Assembly (NCBI GenBank): GCA_942159475.1
Contig: OW804094.1
Span: 24,102,366-24,166,365 of the forward strand
Source: Sthenelais limicola
Taxonomy: Eukaryota; Annelida; Polychaeta; Phyllodocida; Sigalionidae
Length of the DNA stretch: 64,000 nucleotides
Direction of reading: 5' to 3'
Position numbers and translations under genes: made by a program. The notes under the pieces are model-generated. The model was not told where the DNA came from. It did not search any database and saw only the letters and a list, made by a program, of their open reading frames with translations. Positions 1 through 14,600 of the stretch are shown in pieces. The first letter of the stretch is position 1, and every line of letters starts with the position of its first letter.

Positions 1-149
1 GAGACAGTACAATATATATATGTGTCGGTGCAGGTTAACAATTCTTTCCGTAAAGGTTGTATTACATAAATATAAGTTTCCTAATTATTACTCCATACAT
101 ATATTGTACACTTTGCTGTATAAGAATACAATCAATCTATATTACAATT

Positions 150-557
150 GTGATTCGTTTTAGGAAAATGAGCCATAAGTTGCAAAATATGGATTTTGAG
201 ATATCACCATATTTGAAAAGAGGAGATCAAGGTGATTTCAATGAGAGTAAACTTAGGGACACCTTATATGTATTTTTATATGTTTAGTTTGATATTTCTA
301 TTTTTGAAAAAAAAAGTTTGCAATGTTTCTGGATGGATAATTACCAGTAAAGTAACTAAATATACCCCATATGAAGGCCTTCAAAACGCAAAGCTATATT
401 TGATACAATGTCCTGAAATTTGTTACATGGACTTACATGACTATAAGTGCTAAATACCCGAAAAATCAGAACATTTCAATAAAGAAATCTTGTGAATAAA
501 TCACTTTGAAAAATATCAATTTTGCGACTTATGACTCATTTTCCTGGAACACATCAC
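150..557 (+). mobile_element. Family B miniature element, 408 bp
   Basis: Ends GTGATTCGTTTTAGG and its inverted counterpart ending ACATCAC. Flanked by AATT on both sides (146-149 and 558-561). The interior is AT-rich with no plausible ORF. Confidence -1.
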
Positions 558-617
558 AATTGTTAAGATGATAATGGATGATGATACGGGCTCAGAGGGG
601 ATACATTTCTCATCACT

Positions 618-623
618 TTTATT
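618..623 (-). terminator. Putative polyadenylation signal of the BPI/LBP gene
   Basis: AATAAA on the minus strand, about 176 nt beyond the TAG stop and before the repeat that begins at 557. No other AATAAA was noticed closer to the stop. Confidence -1.
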
Positions 624-798
624 TTGTATTATATCATCTTGTACTGAGTTTGTTTCTTCTGGTTTCTACTAGCTCTGTAGCATGGTATGCACCGGAAGAC
701 CAGATTCTAAATATGATAGGCATTATAAAATGTGTGGCTGCATGTGCAGATTTGGACATCTTGGTTTGGTTTTGTCAGTATCTTCTTTGAAGGTCGCC

Positions 799-3700
799 CT
801 ACAACTTCAATCCTGTGAGCTTTATGTCCGTAGCAATTAGCAGATTTCCCTAAAAATGAATACAAGAAAATAAAGAGATGAATGTGATAATGTCACAGAC
901 AAAATTGTTTAAGATGTTTTCTTCATTTTCTAAACCAAATAAGGAAAACGCTTAGATTAAAATTGGATTTATCTTCCTTGGAGTGAGGGGAATGTGTAGT
1001 GAACACTTGAGTAATACCACATGTAACACTTTTTAAAATGTTGATGTTATGTTGAAGGTTCTCTATGATGATTTGAAAATTTGACCCTCGTGAGCAGAAA
1101 ATTCTCAGCCATCTAGGATTTGAAGGTCAAAGCAAGGTCAAATCATCAAACTGATATCACATATGAATTCCTCAAACCCCAAAACCCTAATAAGCATATA
1201 TACTGGACTGCATGGTAGGCCAAACCATTGAAATATAAATTGTCATATTGGTTAATGGTGGCCATTTTGGGTTTTTGGCTCTCACAGGGTTTTCCCCGCA
1301 CTTTAGTGAGGGTCGCCCCCGCTCATTTTTTATTTGCCCTTCATAGATGTCAAATCCACTGAGAAACAAACCTTCGCTCTCAACGGTCACAGAAGTGCTC
1401 CAGATTACCCAACTGTATATTTTGAACTTTATTTTTTTCTGAAATTTGGGTTATTTGAGAAGATTGGCGAAGTTTTATTGTACATTTTCTGAAAATCTGA
1501 TTCATATGTTCAACACAATGAACAATGAAGTTCTAATAATCAATTGAGGACATTGACATTGAGATATGGGCTCACAGGTGATAATCCAATACAGAATAAC
1601 CATGGTCTTCCGCCCACCGCTGTGTCTATCTAGACCTTACTCTATTTAACAAAGTCCAAAGTAAGACCAAAGGTCAAGATCAGAAACAAAATTAAATGAA
1701 ATAAATTTAGAAATTCCTCTAACACATCATATCGTTCCCCAAAGTTTTATTAACGAAAAGGTGATTACTTACATTGTTTAGAGTGAGTACAGGACGTTCA
1801 AATGAAATCTCACGAAAACCAGGAATATCAATTCCCTTTCCAACTACATCTGCAACAAGAGGGTTAATGATTAAGTAACAGACATTTTTAACTCTTTATC
1901 TCTGGTGTTTACTGTAATAAGTGGCTGTTTTACAAGCATTTCCTCAACAAAGTAGGCTAACCATGAGTGTTGTATAAGATTTAAGATAATTCTCTATTTG
2001 CCATATACAGATGTTGGTGTTGACAAAAGGATAATAAACAGTTGAGTTCCACAGAAAGACCATCTTGGAAATATATAATGTGGCTGCCCATAATTGTTAT
2101 TAGTCCCCGTTTGTTGGGTTAGATGGGACAGTTATACGCTTACAGACCAGTGCTGCCAGTGTTGGAAATCCGTTTCTGGCCGAGCGCTTACATCAACGAA
2201 AAGCTTTCCACTGGTTCGTTTTGCTTCAAAATCATTCATAAATTGTTGTTAATGACAGTAACAGCCCAACAAAAGGGGACTAAAGCCATTAGATCCTGAG
2301 GTTATGATCCTTTGTTTTGTCTAAGGCTCCCTGAAACAATCCTAGGCTTCGCCTCAAACCTCAAGCCTTAGACAAAACTCACGACCATAACCTCAGGATC
2401 CAACCGCTTAATTGACAGTCTCAATTAAGACATACAATACCCTTTAAAGCAACCATCTTGCTTAACGACCGAAAATCACTCGCTTGCATAAGTGGGACTC
2501 AACTGGTGAGGTTTTCCAAGCCATGCCCAGGATATAATGTTGAATTGTACACTAAGTTGTATAAAGGATTAGTTAAAATAAGGGGGAATGTGGGAGGCGG
2601 TTGAATGGTCTAAATTGTCGCATGACTAGCATGTTGTGAGTTTGAACCCGGGTGCGACTACAGTTTCACCGCCTCCCTCCAGGTACTAGAGGAAGACCAC
2701 CATTGCAGTGATCTAGTCCTGGTAAATGATGTTAAAAAATGAAAACATTGCTGAAATGTTGTAATAGCACTGGAAATAATCTTTTCATTTTCTACAACAT
2801 TTAGAACATTTTTTTAGGATTTTTCTAAGTGCTGCATTTGATTAAAATGGAGAGTTATTCACTGAATGCTTTTAGGCTGGCCTAATTATTTATATAATTT
2901 CAACTACTCATACATACAATTCCATCCCGCAGAACAACCTAATTGCATTCCATCTAAATATTACCACGCCACATGTGGTCTGACTAAGAGGGGCGGAAGA
3001 TGAGCTAGGCAGAGCTGACCTCTCCACCCAGCCCACCTAATTACTTTATCCACTGCTCTGGGTTAATCAAGAGGGAGGGGGGAAGGGGTAAGAGGGAGGG
3101 GGGCAGGCACAAGCCTCTGGGATCTATGAGTAAGGGGTGGGTGGGGGGAAGCTGAGGGAAGGAACCAACCTTGCATGTGCCCAGCGCATGGTCTGCATGA
3201 TGGGGAGCAGAGGTCAGTGCATGGACATGAAGGATCCTCTCTCTCACCCAATTAGAGAAGGGGTAGGGCAGTGGAATATTTCCTAGAGCTCATTATGTGC
3301 ATTAATTAAGTGTTTGACCAAGTATGAATAAAATGGAAAGGGGAAGCATCAGGAACTCACTGAGTCACTCCTTGCCTGGGCGGAAACTGATGAACTTCAA
3401 CTACATCTGACTTACAACACTTACAACACCGAACCTATGGGCAAATACCCTTAGATTTCTTAGAATATACCCTATAGTAAGAACACCAGCAGAAGTTGGT
3501 ATATATATGTTAGATGGTACAGATATTGGATGCAATGTCCAAACTGTCAATACCACCGCTCAGATCAGGTACCACGGTCAAACAACCAACATACTTAAGA
3601 TTGTGAGCATCATTTATAAACAAACAACTGATTACCATTTATTTGTGGAAGCAAGATGTTGTCAGTAAATTTCTCCATGAACTGGTTCAGCTGGTTATTG

Positions 3701-5577
3701 TTCTGCAAATACAAGGAAAGTCATCTATCATAAATCATAAATAGATCAGACAGATACAAAATAATTATCATCAATACGGGATTTGCATAGCCGCCATTTT
3801 GTATCTTGATTCGCATTGAATTATGGGGCTAATGGTACAGTCCAGAATCTATAAAACAGACATGCAATGTTCAGCATGTAATATTAATCTATGCTCTATT
3901 GTCAATATCCATGTGTTACACATGTTTCCATAACACAAGTCCCCATCTTTCCCATCATGCAGAAATATTGCATTCCAAACATAAATAAATCAAACATAAA
4001 TATAGTAATACTTTAAGATGTCCTAAATGTTAATTTCATTGGAATCCACTAAATCAAATCTTTTCCAATATGTATCTGTAAATCAACTTTTTCAACTTAC
4101 GATTCATTTTGCTGTGAGTCATCACAGATACTTCTAGTCTAGAATAGTTATAAACATTATACTTAAGAATGTAGGTACAGATGAAAATATTCCAGCAGAA
4201 ATGTAGTACACATGGAACTTATGGATCAGGTTTTCAGAAAATGTAAAATTCAACTTCGCCAATCTTCTCAAATAACCCAAATTTCAGACGAGAATAAAGT
4301 TCAAAACACATTTCAACCTAACTAGACAGATTGCTAGAATCAATGCAATGCTAAATTTACTCGAATTTACCTAGTGTTGAACAAATTGCAGCCTTATTTA
4401 GCAGAATTTACTCAATGTGCACAGCTGCCAACTGTACATTTTCTGAAAATCTGAACCTTATGGTTACGATAAACAAGGAAAAACAAACCAGGGGAATTCC
4501 TGTGGAGGACGCAATGGTGATGTCGGATCTGAAAGAAACAATTGTTTTCCTGTTGTGATTTTTGTACTTTAGCTTCATAATATTTTCAAATAAAATATGC
4601 ACAAGGTAATAAACATTTGATGGTGATTACAACTGCAAATGATGATTAATTTGATGATTGAATAGGATGGGACAAATTTCTCTCAAATTTGTTAAGTATT
4701 TATACTCAAGACATTTGCAGATGACACTAGGTCATCACACCTCTGTCCAGGTCCCGATGTTAAGGTGTAAGGAAGGAACACTGAGGCATGTGTGGTCTTT
4801 GTGAGAAGAGCGAAGCAACTGATTTAATATTCTAAGCAAAGTACAGAGTCTCCTCCAGGGTCTGACTAATGAGTAGGGGGCGGAGCATGTACCAAATTTC
4901 AAGAACAATTTGATTGGTACTACCAATTATAGACCAGGCCGAATTTGTTCACGACTCCAAAAGTGCAACAAACCTTCATAGGTTACGAATTGTTCAGAAC
5001 ACTTAAAATACTATTCCAACTACTATCCATAATATGCATAATATTATATTCATGGGAAATAGAAAAACTATATAATATTATATTTAATTAAATTACTCAC
5101 AAGGGCAACATAGACAGCCATACGCAAAGATGCATGTATAATGTACTTGCAGATTACTAATAATTATATTCAGTTATTTACGGAAAGTAGGTAATCCATG
5201 GCCTAGCATGAATAAGTAGACTTGCACAGTGCTAGGTAGTTAAGTATAATTAGCGATTTAAGTAATGAGATAATATAACAAATGGGTGATGATTAATAAT
5301 TAATAGAAATATAATGAGGTTACACAGTGTTACGTAATGTTACATAACACCTACTTCCTCAGTACATTTTTCTCTTACATTTTATTAATAATAGAGGATA
5401 AAAACACATTAGTGAAAACCCATTAAGGGGTGAGGAGGAATAGTCGATGAAAGGTGTGTGGTGGTATTGTATGGAAGATTTAGCATATTAAGATGAGCTT
5501 ATAAATTGTAATAATGTATCAAATAAATCCCTGATATAATAGAACACCACACCACACCTTTTGTCATAGATTTATCA

Positions 5578-5616
<39 letters not shown>

Positions 5617-8600
5617 TTTATCAATATTAATAATTGACCTACAGAGCTGAAACAGGTTTTAGGTTTATTTTAACTTTCTACTTAGTTGAAGAAAAATGCT
5701 CACAAACAATTTTTTCTAATTGTTATCTAGTAAAGACCAAATGATATACAAAAGAGTAAATAAATAGATAAATATATAGTGCCATCAATATCCACCCTTT
5801 CTTAAATTAAATAATAATAAGTTGGAAATGAATGCCTTTAAGGGTGGGAGTGAGTAAACACCAACTTTACATTATTCAACTTTAGATCATCCTTCCTAGG
5901 CAGGCCCTACACTCTGCAACCAGTTACTCTGTATTAGGCCCTGCCCCATTAGTAGAGGTTTTGGTGGGAGTAGGTCAGTGACCTAGATCTGATCAGATAT
6001 CCTATTGTTTACCATCACTGGAATCAGCTTGAAGTCGTATTTTCAACTATGAGGGGATCTCAAAATCCATTGTTTTGTGACGTGCGACTCATTTTCACAT
6101 TATAGGGATGGTGCACACATATTATACCGATTTTTTCTTCTCCCTGATTAGTTGATATGTGACAAATTATTTCAACATTTTGACAAATGTGTTCTACTTT
6201 CTGATTGGTTGTCGTGTGGCGAGATTATAGTGCAATGAGGGGGGGGGGGGACATTATTTAGCAAGATCAGATCAGGTAAATTAACAATTTTAATATTTTT
6301 TTGATAATTCAACTTACTTAATGTCATTAACCGTAGCCTTCAATACATGCCCCGAAATGAATGGAGTCGCTGTAACAACTATACCCTGAAATTAGCAGAT
6401 TCATGCTCAATTGATTAATACTGTATCAATGCAAAAAGTGATAATATATGATGAGTTTCAGGAAAATGAGTCATAAGTCGCAAAATTGTTATATTTCAAA
6501 GTGTTTTTTGACAAGATCACATTATTGGAATGTTCGGATTTTTGGGGGTTCATCACTTATAGTTATATCGATCGATGTATCAAATTTTGGGACAATATAT
6601 TCTTCCGTTTTAATGGTCCTCATATGGAGTATATCTAGTTACTTTACTATGTATTAACCCCCAGAAATATTGGAAACTTTTCTTTTCAAAAACGAAAATA
6701 TCAAACTTAAAATCTAGAAATATTTATTAGATTATTTGTGCTCATGTATGAAAATGTCGAAGTTCCTGAATAAAATATTTTTAAATCTAAATCTAAAATC
6801 TCTTTACTATCATTGGAATCGTCATGATCTCATCTTTTCAGATAAATGATATCTCAAATCTATTTTTTTGCGACTCATAACTCATTTTCCTGAAACACAT
6901 CACATATGTATTGTTATGTCACGGTGCAGACTTATAGAATAGTGAGCAGAGCTCCCAGGCCTCTCAGCCAATAGAAACCCACCTTACTATAACCTCTATT
7001 GATAAATTCACTTTAGACTACACCTTCTTGAGTGTTGGAAGTGTTACTTCTTTCATCCAACTATTAATCTAGATTATATCAATCTACCTCGTGATGTGTG
7101 TCAGATTTTCAGAAAATGTACAATTCGCCTTCGGTAATTCTCTCAAATAACCCACATTCAAGACAGAAATGAGCTTCAAAATACCGTTTAACATAGCAGA
7201 ACTGATACTATGAATCAATTCGACACTGAATATACTCAGATATACCCAGTATTCATCATTTGTCAGTCTAATTTAGCAGAATTTCCTAAATGTGTAGAGC
7301 TGGTAATTGTACATTTTGGGAAAATCTGACCCATATATCAGTGGTGGATATATCAGTATAAGGGTCGGATTTTCAGAAAATGTACAATTGGCAGCTATAT
7401 ACATTTAGCAAATTCTGCTAAATTAGGATGCAATTTGGTCAATATTAGGTAAATTCGAGTATATTCGGTATTGCATTGTTTCTAGCAATCTGTTTGGTTA
7501 GGTTGAACTGTATTTTGAATTTTATTTTCATCTAAAACTTTGGTTATTTGAGAGGATTGGTGAAGGTGAATTGTACATTTTTTGACAATCTGACCCACAA
7601 CACGCAGTTTAGAGTCAAGTACTTGGAGATTATAATTGATTGTACCTGTGGTAGAACTAATAACCACTTTCAACAACGACATGGAAAATAATTATGCTAT
7701 CCATAGCAGTATACATGTTCAAATCCTATGAACATTCAAAGGAATAAGAAGGCATAACCATAACTAGTTACATGGTTATGATTTTGTGTAAAACTTTTTC
7801 TCCTTTGAAGGTATCGTTTTGTTTCATTGATTATTGGCCGAAACTTCATAGGATATCATGTTTACATTTTCTAGGTGGGGGAATCATATCCAACAACCTC
7901 ATAATTATATGTATTTTACTTAACTCTCATTGATTAAAGAAGTGGGGAGGTATTTTACATGGAATTAATTTGAGCAGACAACTTGTATGAATGCCGCCAT
8001 TGCTGGAAGTCATGTGACCTCTGATGACGTATGATACCCACAACTCAAAACGAGGCCCAGCCCTTGCCCCTGCCATGTCTGAGTGGACATACAATTTGTC
8101 AATTGATTTGAGCCATTGTTTTGTATAAACAAATGATGAGTTTTGTACAACGAGTTGCATTTGAGCCTGAATATGCTGTAATTAAATGCAGGGCAGGGTG
8201 TTAAAGCTGTGGAGGGTTAGGATGAGGCAGGGGAGAGGAGTTAATGTGTCAAAACATTGCCGTCGCCGTCGCTGTCGCCGCCGCCATTATGGCGCTCACT
8301 TTCGGCACAGCATAGGGAGAATTGCATACTAAAATCTTGGGCCTCTTGGGTGAATTGATTAGTTTATAATGGTATGAATATCCAAATATTCTCAGTGTTA
8401 TTACATCATATAATTACCAATGCTTCTTACCAAGCAGCTGTTAAGTTCAATGTTTGTTGACATATATGTGCGGAGTATAGACTAACTACAGTGACCAATC
8501 AGACCTAGTGGGCCAGTGACGTCATCAATAAACGTAAATCACCACCAGTGGCGCTCTTTTTCACCAATATGTCTGCCTCCTTGTAAGAGAGATACTGACT

Positions 8601-11600
8601 CTATTTTCTTTCGTTTTTGATGGGAAATAATGATGTAGATCACAATAATGCAACAGAAGTACTCTTAAGACTATAATGTTTCTGCTATTTGCAAAAAAAG
8701 AATTATAGTTTCCTAAATAGTGTTTGGGCTTTAAGGGTGGTCTCCACTGGCTGCGGTAAGCTCTGCGGTAAGCTCTGCAGTAAGCCTTGGGATGGTGCTG
8801 TGTTGGTGAGGAGTGGCGAGAACCTGCCTACATGGCCAGTGAACCATGTAGGCAGGACCTTGTCATCCCTCCCCACCTACAGAACCATCACAAACCATCG
8901 CAAGGCTTACCGCAGAGCTTACCGCAGCCAGTGACCGAAACCAGAAGATCATGGAAGTTATAGAATGGACCTGCATCATAATTTACAATAGGAGCACCTT
9001 TGCAAGTTGCAGCAATCTTAGCTATAGCGTTACATACCATGTTGACGGTAAGGTTCCCTACAACACCTAGTCCCACCCTGGCCTTTCCCTGTGCATAAAT
9101 GTGAATCCCTCCTGGGGTGATGTCAAATGTAGGGGCCTTAGTTGCCACTGCTGAGACATCCACTGGAGCTGATAGACCTGGCACCTGCACAAAAACATGA
9201 GAACATTGTTTTCATCATGTACCAAATTTTTCAAGAACAATTTAATTGCTACCAATTATAGACCAGGCCGAATTTGTTCACGACTCCAATGGTGCAACAA
9301 ACCTTCAGGTCACAAATTCGTCAGAACATTTAAAATACTACTCCAACTACTATCCATAATATGCATATATAATATTTATCAATTATAATCATGAGAAATA
9401 GAATACTAATTTAAATTACTCACAAGGGCAACATAGGCAATAGCCATATGCAAACATGTATGTATAATGTACATGCAGATTATTAATAATTATATTCAGT
9501 TATATTTACGGAAAGTAGGTAACTAGTGCTCTATAACTTACTGGTATTCTGCCATGGTATCGCAAACGGTTCTCCTCAAAGTTAGCATAGAGGAAGGAGT
9601 TGACCACATAGTCTGAGCCCCAGATATATACCATCTTGTTCTTCAGGGATGAAGTCGGGATGATATCAGGTTGGAATGGCGGGATTTTTGGTGCTGCCTT
9701 CCAGGTGAACTCCCCCTGGTAGTGAAATACTTTAAATTAGTCTCAGAGTCTCTTAATAATAATAATAAAATTCTTTTATTTCATGACTAACACATTACAG
9801 TGGATCCAAAGATCAGAATGCAGAAATTCATTCAGGTTTTTACTTGGGCTTGCCAGTGAGTGAATGGGACCCTTATATTTTCCCACCAATAACTGAATTA
9901 TAATTGTAGAATTGATACATTTGTTAAAACATGATACATATTGATTCAGAAATGTGCAATTACATATATATATGGACTTTATCAGAAAATGGCCTTGCTT
10001 ACCTTTATCGGGAGGTCCATATAATCGCTTCCAAAACTTGGGTTTCCTGTTAGGCCGTAATCCAAGGTGAACTTATTGGCTACTGTAGACTTCACTGGAA
10101 ATGGAGAATTGAGCAAATAATTGAGAACTTAGCAAAATATATGGGAAAGCAAAGGTTTAAACTAAGGTTCTGCTAATGTGTAGTGACCCAAGGGTTCGTT
10201 TAGCAGAGGAGAAATAATAACAGGACAATCGTCAACTATTAATATTCTAATTTAATAGGAGCCGTAAGCTCAATCCAGTTAAAACTTGGACATCATATCA
10301 GGAGGTGTTTTACACACAGTTGTACATAGGGTAAATAATGGAAAGGTACAAAGAACGTGGAAAAGAGCACGTTTAAAGAGTGCTCCCACCTAGTGGAATA
10401 AGGCAGCAGTCACGCCTATACTTTAACATTGAAGATCTTTGTAAGTAGTAGAGAAAGTGGGCTTATCGCCGGGCACTACAAATGTATGTTTTACTGTTAT
10501 CAAACTATACCTACATAGTCTACACCTACATGCAATGTTCTGATTAAATATTTGTCATTGGCCTTATTAAAAATATGTGTATCTGAGTTGGCTCTAGTCT
10601 TCGTGTACCGGTTACATTTGTTGGGTGCGACATTGATTGCCCAACAGGTTTGTATGGCGGAATAAACCAAGATATTACTAACAGCTCTGTATCTGGTTTT
10701 ACTTCAGCCGGGCCCACACATTCAAGAACTCAGAGCCTAATTGGTCATATCATTGTTGCAAAATTGATATTTTTCAAAGTGTTTCTTTCACAACATCTCT
10801 TTATTGCAATGTTCTGATCTTTAGATGGTGCACCACGTATAGTCATATAAATCCATGTATTAAATTTCGGGACATTGTATTAAATATATCCTTGCTTTTT
10901 GAAGACCTTTGTATGGAGTATATTAAGTTACTTTGCTGGTAATTACCCATCCAGAAACATTGCAAACTTGTTCTTTTCAAAAATAAAAATATCAGACTTA
11001 AGATACAGAAATACTTATTAGGTGTCCTAGTGTTTACTCTCATTAGAATCGGTTTGATCTCCTCTTCTCAAATATGGTGATATCTCAAAATCCATATTTT
11101 GCGACTTATGACTCATTATCCTAAAACAGATCACATTTGTTGGGTGCAACATTGATTGCCCAACAGGTTTGTATGGCGGAATAAACCAAGATATTACTAA
11201 CAGCTCTGTATCTGGTTTTACTTCAGCCGGGCCCACACATTCAAGAACTCAGAGCCTAATTGGCCTTAAGACAATTCCTATGAATTCAAAATCATTCTTA
11301 AGAAACATACTTGTGTTCGGTAATGGCTTTCTTAGGAAGAAACCTCCAATTCATATGACAAATCATGGGTTCTTACTGCATAGCCAATAATGCATAGCCA
11401 AAATTTTGAACTTTCCGTGACTCCCCAAATTGGACGAATTGTGAGTTCTCTAATGTGTGGGCCCGGCCTTCCTCTTCCCTAAGACTGATAAGAATCAAAC
11501 TTGGTTAGTGAACTAGTTAAACGCTAGGCCGAAATCACTACAATGGTAACTCTACTTATAGCTCATATTTCTGTGACACATTATCTATGTCATCACATTC

Positions 11601-14600
11601 TCATGAAATGCATTAATCCTTTTTTTAATTGGCATATCAATAATTTCTTCAAATAAGGTACACCAAATACAATTTTCTGTTCTATAAATTGTTAAAATTG
11701 TATTTCTGTCTGTTCATCAATAATGATTTCTCTTGGTAAAGGTGCTAGAGTGCATGGGCTGCATCTCTACATCCATATGAAACATACCTTGCTGCTTTTG
11801 AAGAGCTTGGTTCACCTTTCCGATAGCTTTCTCAGCTTGTTTGCAGATCTGAATAAAATATTTGTGCACCTTTCAGTGTTGATCAGTTCGCATGGCAGGT
11901 CAATATATATATTTCTTATTAATTATTTATATTACATTGTTGATTCGCCCAATAATATGTGTGGAAGTAATGAATAAATAAGTTGAAAGGAGCCTTGGGA
12001 AATTAAATATTTGTTTAATTTTAATTTAATTTAATCTCTGATTTTGAGATATCACCATATATGGAAAGATGAGACCAACCCGATTCCAATGAATGTAAGC
12101 ATTAAGGACATCTAATAAGTACTTTTATCTTTTTAGTTAGATATTTTTATTTTTGAAAAAAACGTTTGCAATATTTCTGGGTGGATAATTACCAGTGAAG
12201 TAGCTAAATATACTCAAAGGGATGATCTAAGAAACGCACTGATATAATTATTAAACAGTTTTGAAATTTGATACATGTATTTATACAACCACAAGGACTA
12301 GACACTCAAAAAATGAAAATATTCCAACAAAGAGATCTTGTACGTAAACGACTTTGAAAAACACCAATTTTGTGACTTGTGAATCATTTTCCTGAAACAC
12401 ATCACATATGGCTCAGACTTTCAGAAAATGTACAATTGGCAGCTGTATACATTTAGTAAATTCTGTTAAATAAGGCTGCAATTTGGCCAATACTAGGGAA
12501 ATTCGAGTATATGTGGCATTGCATTGACTCTTGCAATCTGTTTGGTTAGGTTGAACTGAGTTTCAAACTTTATTTTCGTCTGACATTTGGGTTATTTGAG
12601 AGAATTGGTGAAGGTGAATTGTACATTTTCTGAAAATCTGACCCATATGCAGAACATAAGGAATAGTTAACTACTTACCAGTTCGTCAGCTTTCCGTCTA
12701 ATGAACTTCTTTAGCAGTGAAGCGAGGGTATTGTACAACCAACGTAACCAAGTCCCAGAAAAGCGAATTGAATTGAAATCCCCTGAATTGGCTGTACATT
12801 CCTTGAACTCTATTGTTGGTTTTCCAGCTTGATTTGCACCTGTAGACAAGGCCAACAAAATTAGGTGTATTTCAGATGTTTACCATAATTATCTTACTTT
12901 TTTTGGATTTGTTGACAAAAAAAAGTTATGAAATCAGGAAAACAGGTTTTCCTGACCCGGAACTGTCAAAAAGCACATCTCCTATATTAAAAACAATTAT
13001 TGTCATGAAATAGACATTTTTACAGTTCCTGGGAAGTGGTTTCCTAAAACATAGATAAAAAAAATAAAAAAGTTACTATCCCCCCTACCTAGTTTTCAGC
13101 CAGATAAATCGGAAACACACCTATTATTTTTTTTGGCCAAATTAATATAATGCTTGAATAGATTCTTAAAGATTTGTCACTTGTAAAGTCATTTTGTTTT
13201 TTGTAATGGATAATCTTGTAGATTGCAACTGCAAAATGAATTGAATATCATATTAATTCTGAATTCTTATCTGTAATAAACTAAGACAACAACAAAATAT
13301 AGAATTAAATTTTTAGAAATTATGCACCCCTTCATTACAAAATAATCCCTGAGTACTATGGGGTCAAAAATGCGGTCAAATGTCATGGCATAATTGTGCA
13401 TTGGATCATGAATAAGAGATTATACCAAACTTAACAGTAATCCTGAAACCAATTCCAGCAGATCGGAGACGAAGTGTGCCACTATCTCTTATGCGAACAC
13501 TAGACAAAGAAAATAACAATTTAGACATTTTACTCGCCAATATATAATTTTTCTTATATCATAGATTGCTCCATTACGACCATAAACTAATAAGGAACTA
13601 ATGTATAAGTAATACCACTGTGATGTACAGATACAAGCTCTATTTAGTGATCGCGAAAGAAAGAACAATGTTTAAATTCGATTTCAAGTAGTCGCTATCG
13701 ACTAATCAACTAAGGACAACATGAAATCAAGACCAACAGGGAAAAAAAATAATGAACTTCAAGGGGTTATCGCTGTCCGAAAAGTTCCAAAAACAGTCAC
13801 AAAAAAAAACTTAGCAGGAGATATCTTATATAAGTATTCTCCAAACCAGGACTGGTCATAATTTAACACTAATATTCATCAACACCAACGAAAAAACCTT
13901 TTACACACCCAATGTATGGTGCGAACTTAATCAAAGACATTATTTTATTTTCTTCATGATCGTGAACTCACATCTGATATTACATTTATTTGTCAAAATC
14001 ATTGCTTGTTTATTGGACGAGATTCATCCGCATGAGCACGATGCCGTAGACAGAGTGCTTATGTGGACGAATCAAGTCCAATAAATTTTCGATTATTGCT
14101 GGCGAGTTCCATTTCTTGAGCTACATTAATACAACTTATATCATTCAAAAGAGAACTTAATTCTCTATTTAATGGTTTGATTTGTATTATGTATTTCTAT
14201 AATCATAGTACCAGAATCACGGGTGGATTACCGATCGCGGGGGTCTCTGCGGAGACGGCAGAAGTGCGGAGGTAACGTCAGAGTTATTTTTAGACAACTA
14301 TATTTTATGGTACGCATACTATATGAATATTTTTATAGCACCCCACATATAGGATCTATCATATGGAATGCGCATATGATAAAAACAGCTAAATTCGCTG
14401 AATAAAGTTCAAATTCAAATTAGGCGTCATTTACCCAATGTGCAGAGCTGCCAACTGTATATTTTCTGGCGAGTCATAGCATACAGTGAAGGCAAGGCCC
14501 GGAATGACGTTATTCCGCATGTTGTAGATTGTGTAGCAGCATGGACGATGCAGCAATCGTCAACATACAGAGCGCCTATACTAACCTATGCATAGGCCTA

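Larger units (their letters stand above)
1..798. other. 3' flank of the BPI/LBP gene
   Basis: Holds a family B element (150-557) and the presumed 3' untranslated region. No coding sequence recognised. Confidence -1.

Noticed and set aside
9034..9190. Reading exon 9 through to 8888 as one longer coding region
   Set aside because: The extension runs into the foldback element and does not continue the BPI fold; a donor at 9033 keeps phase with exon 10.
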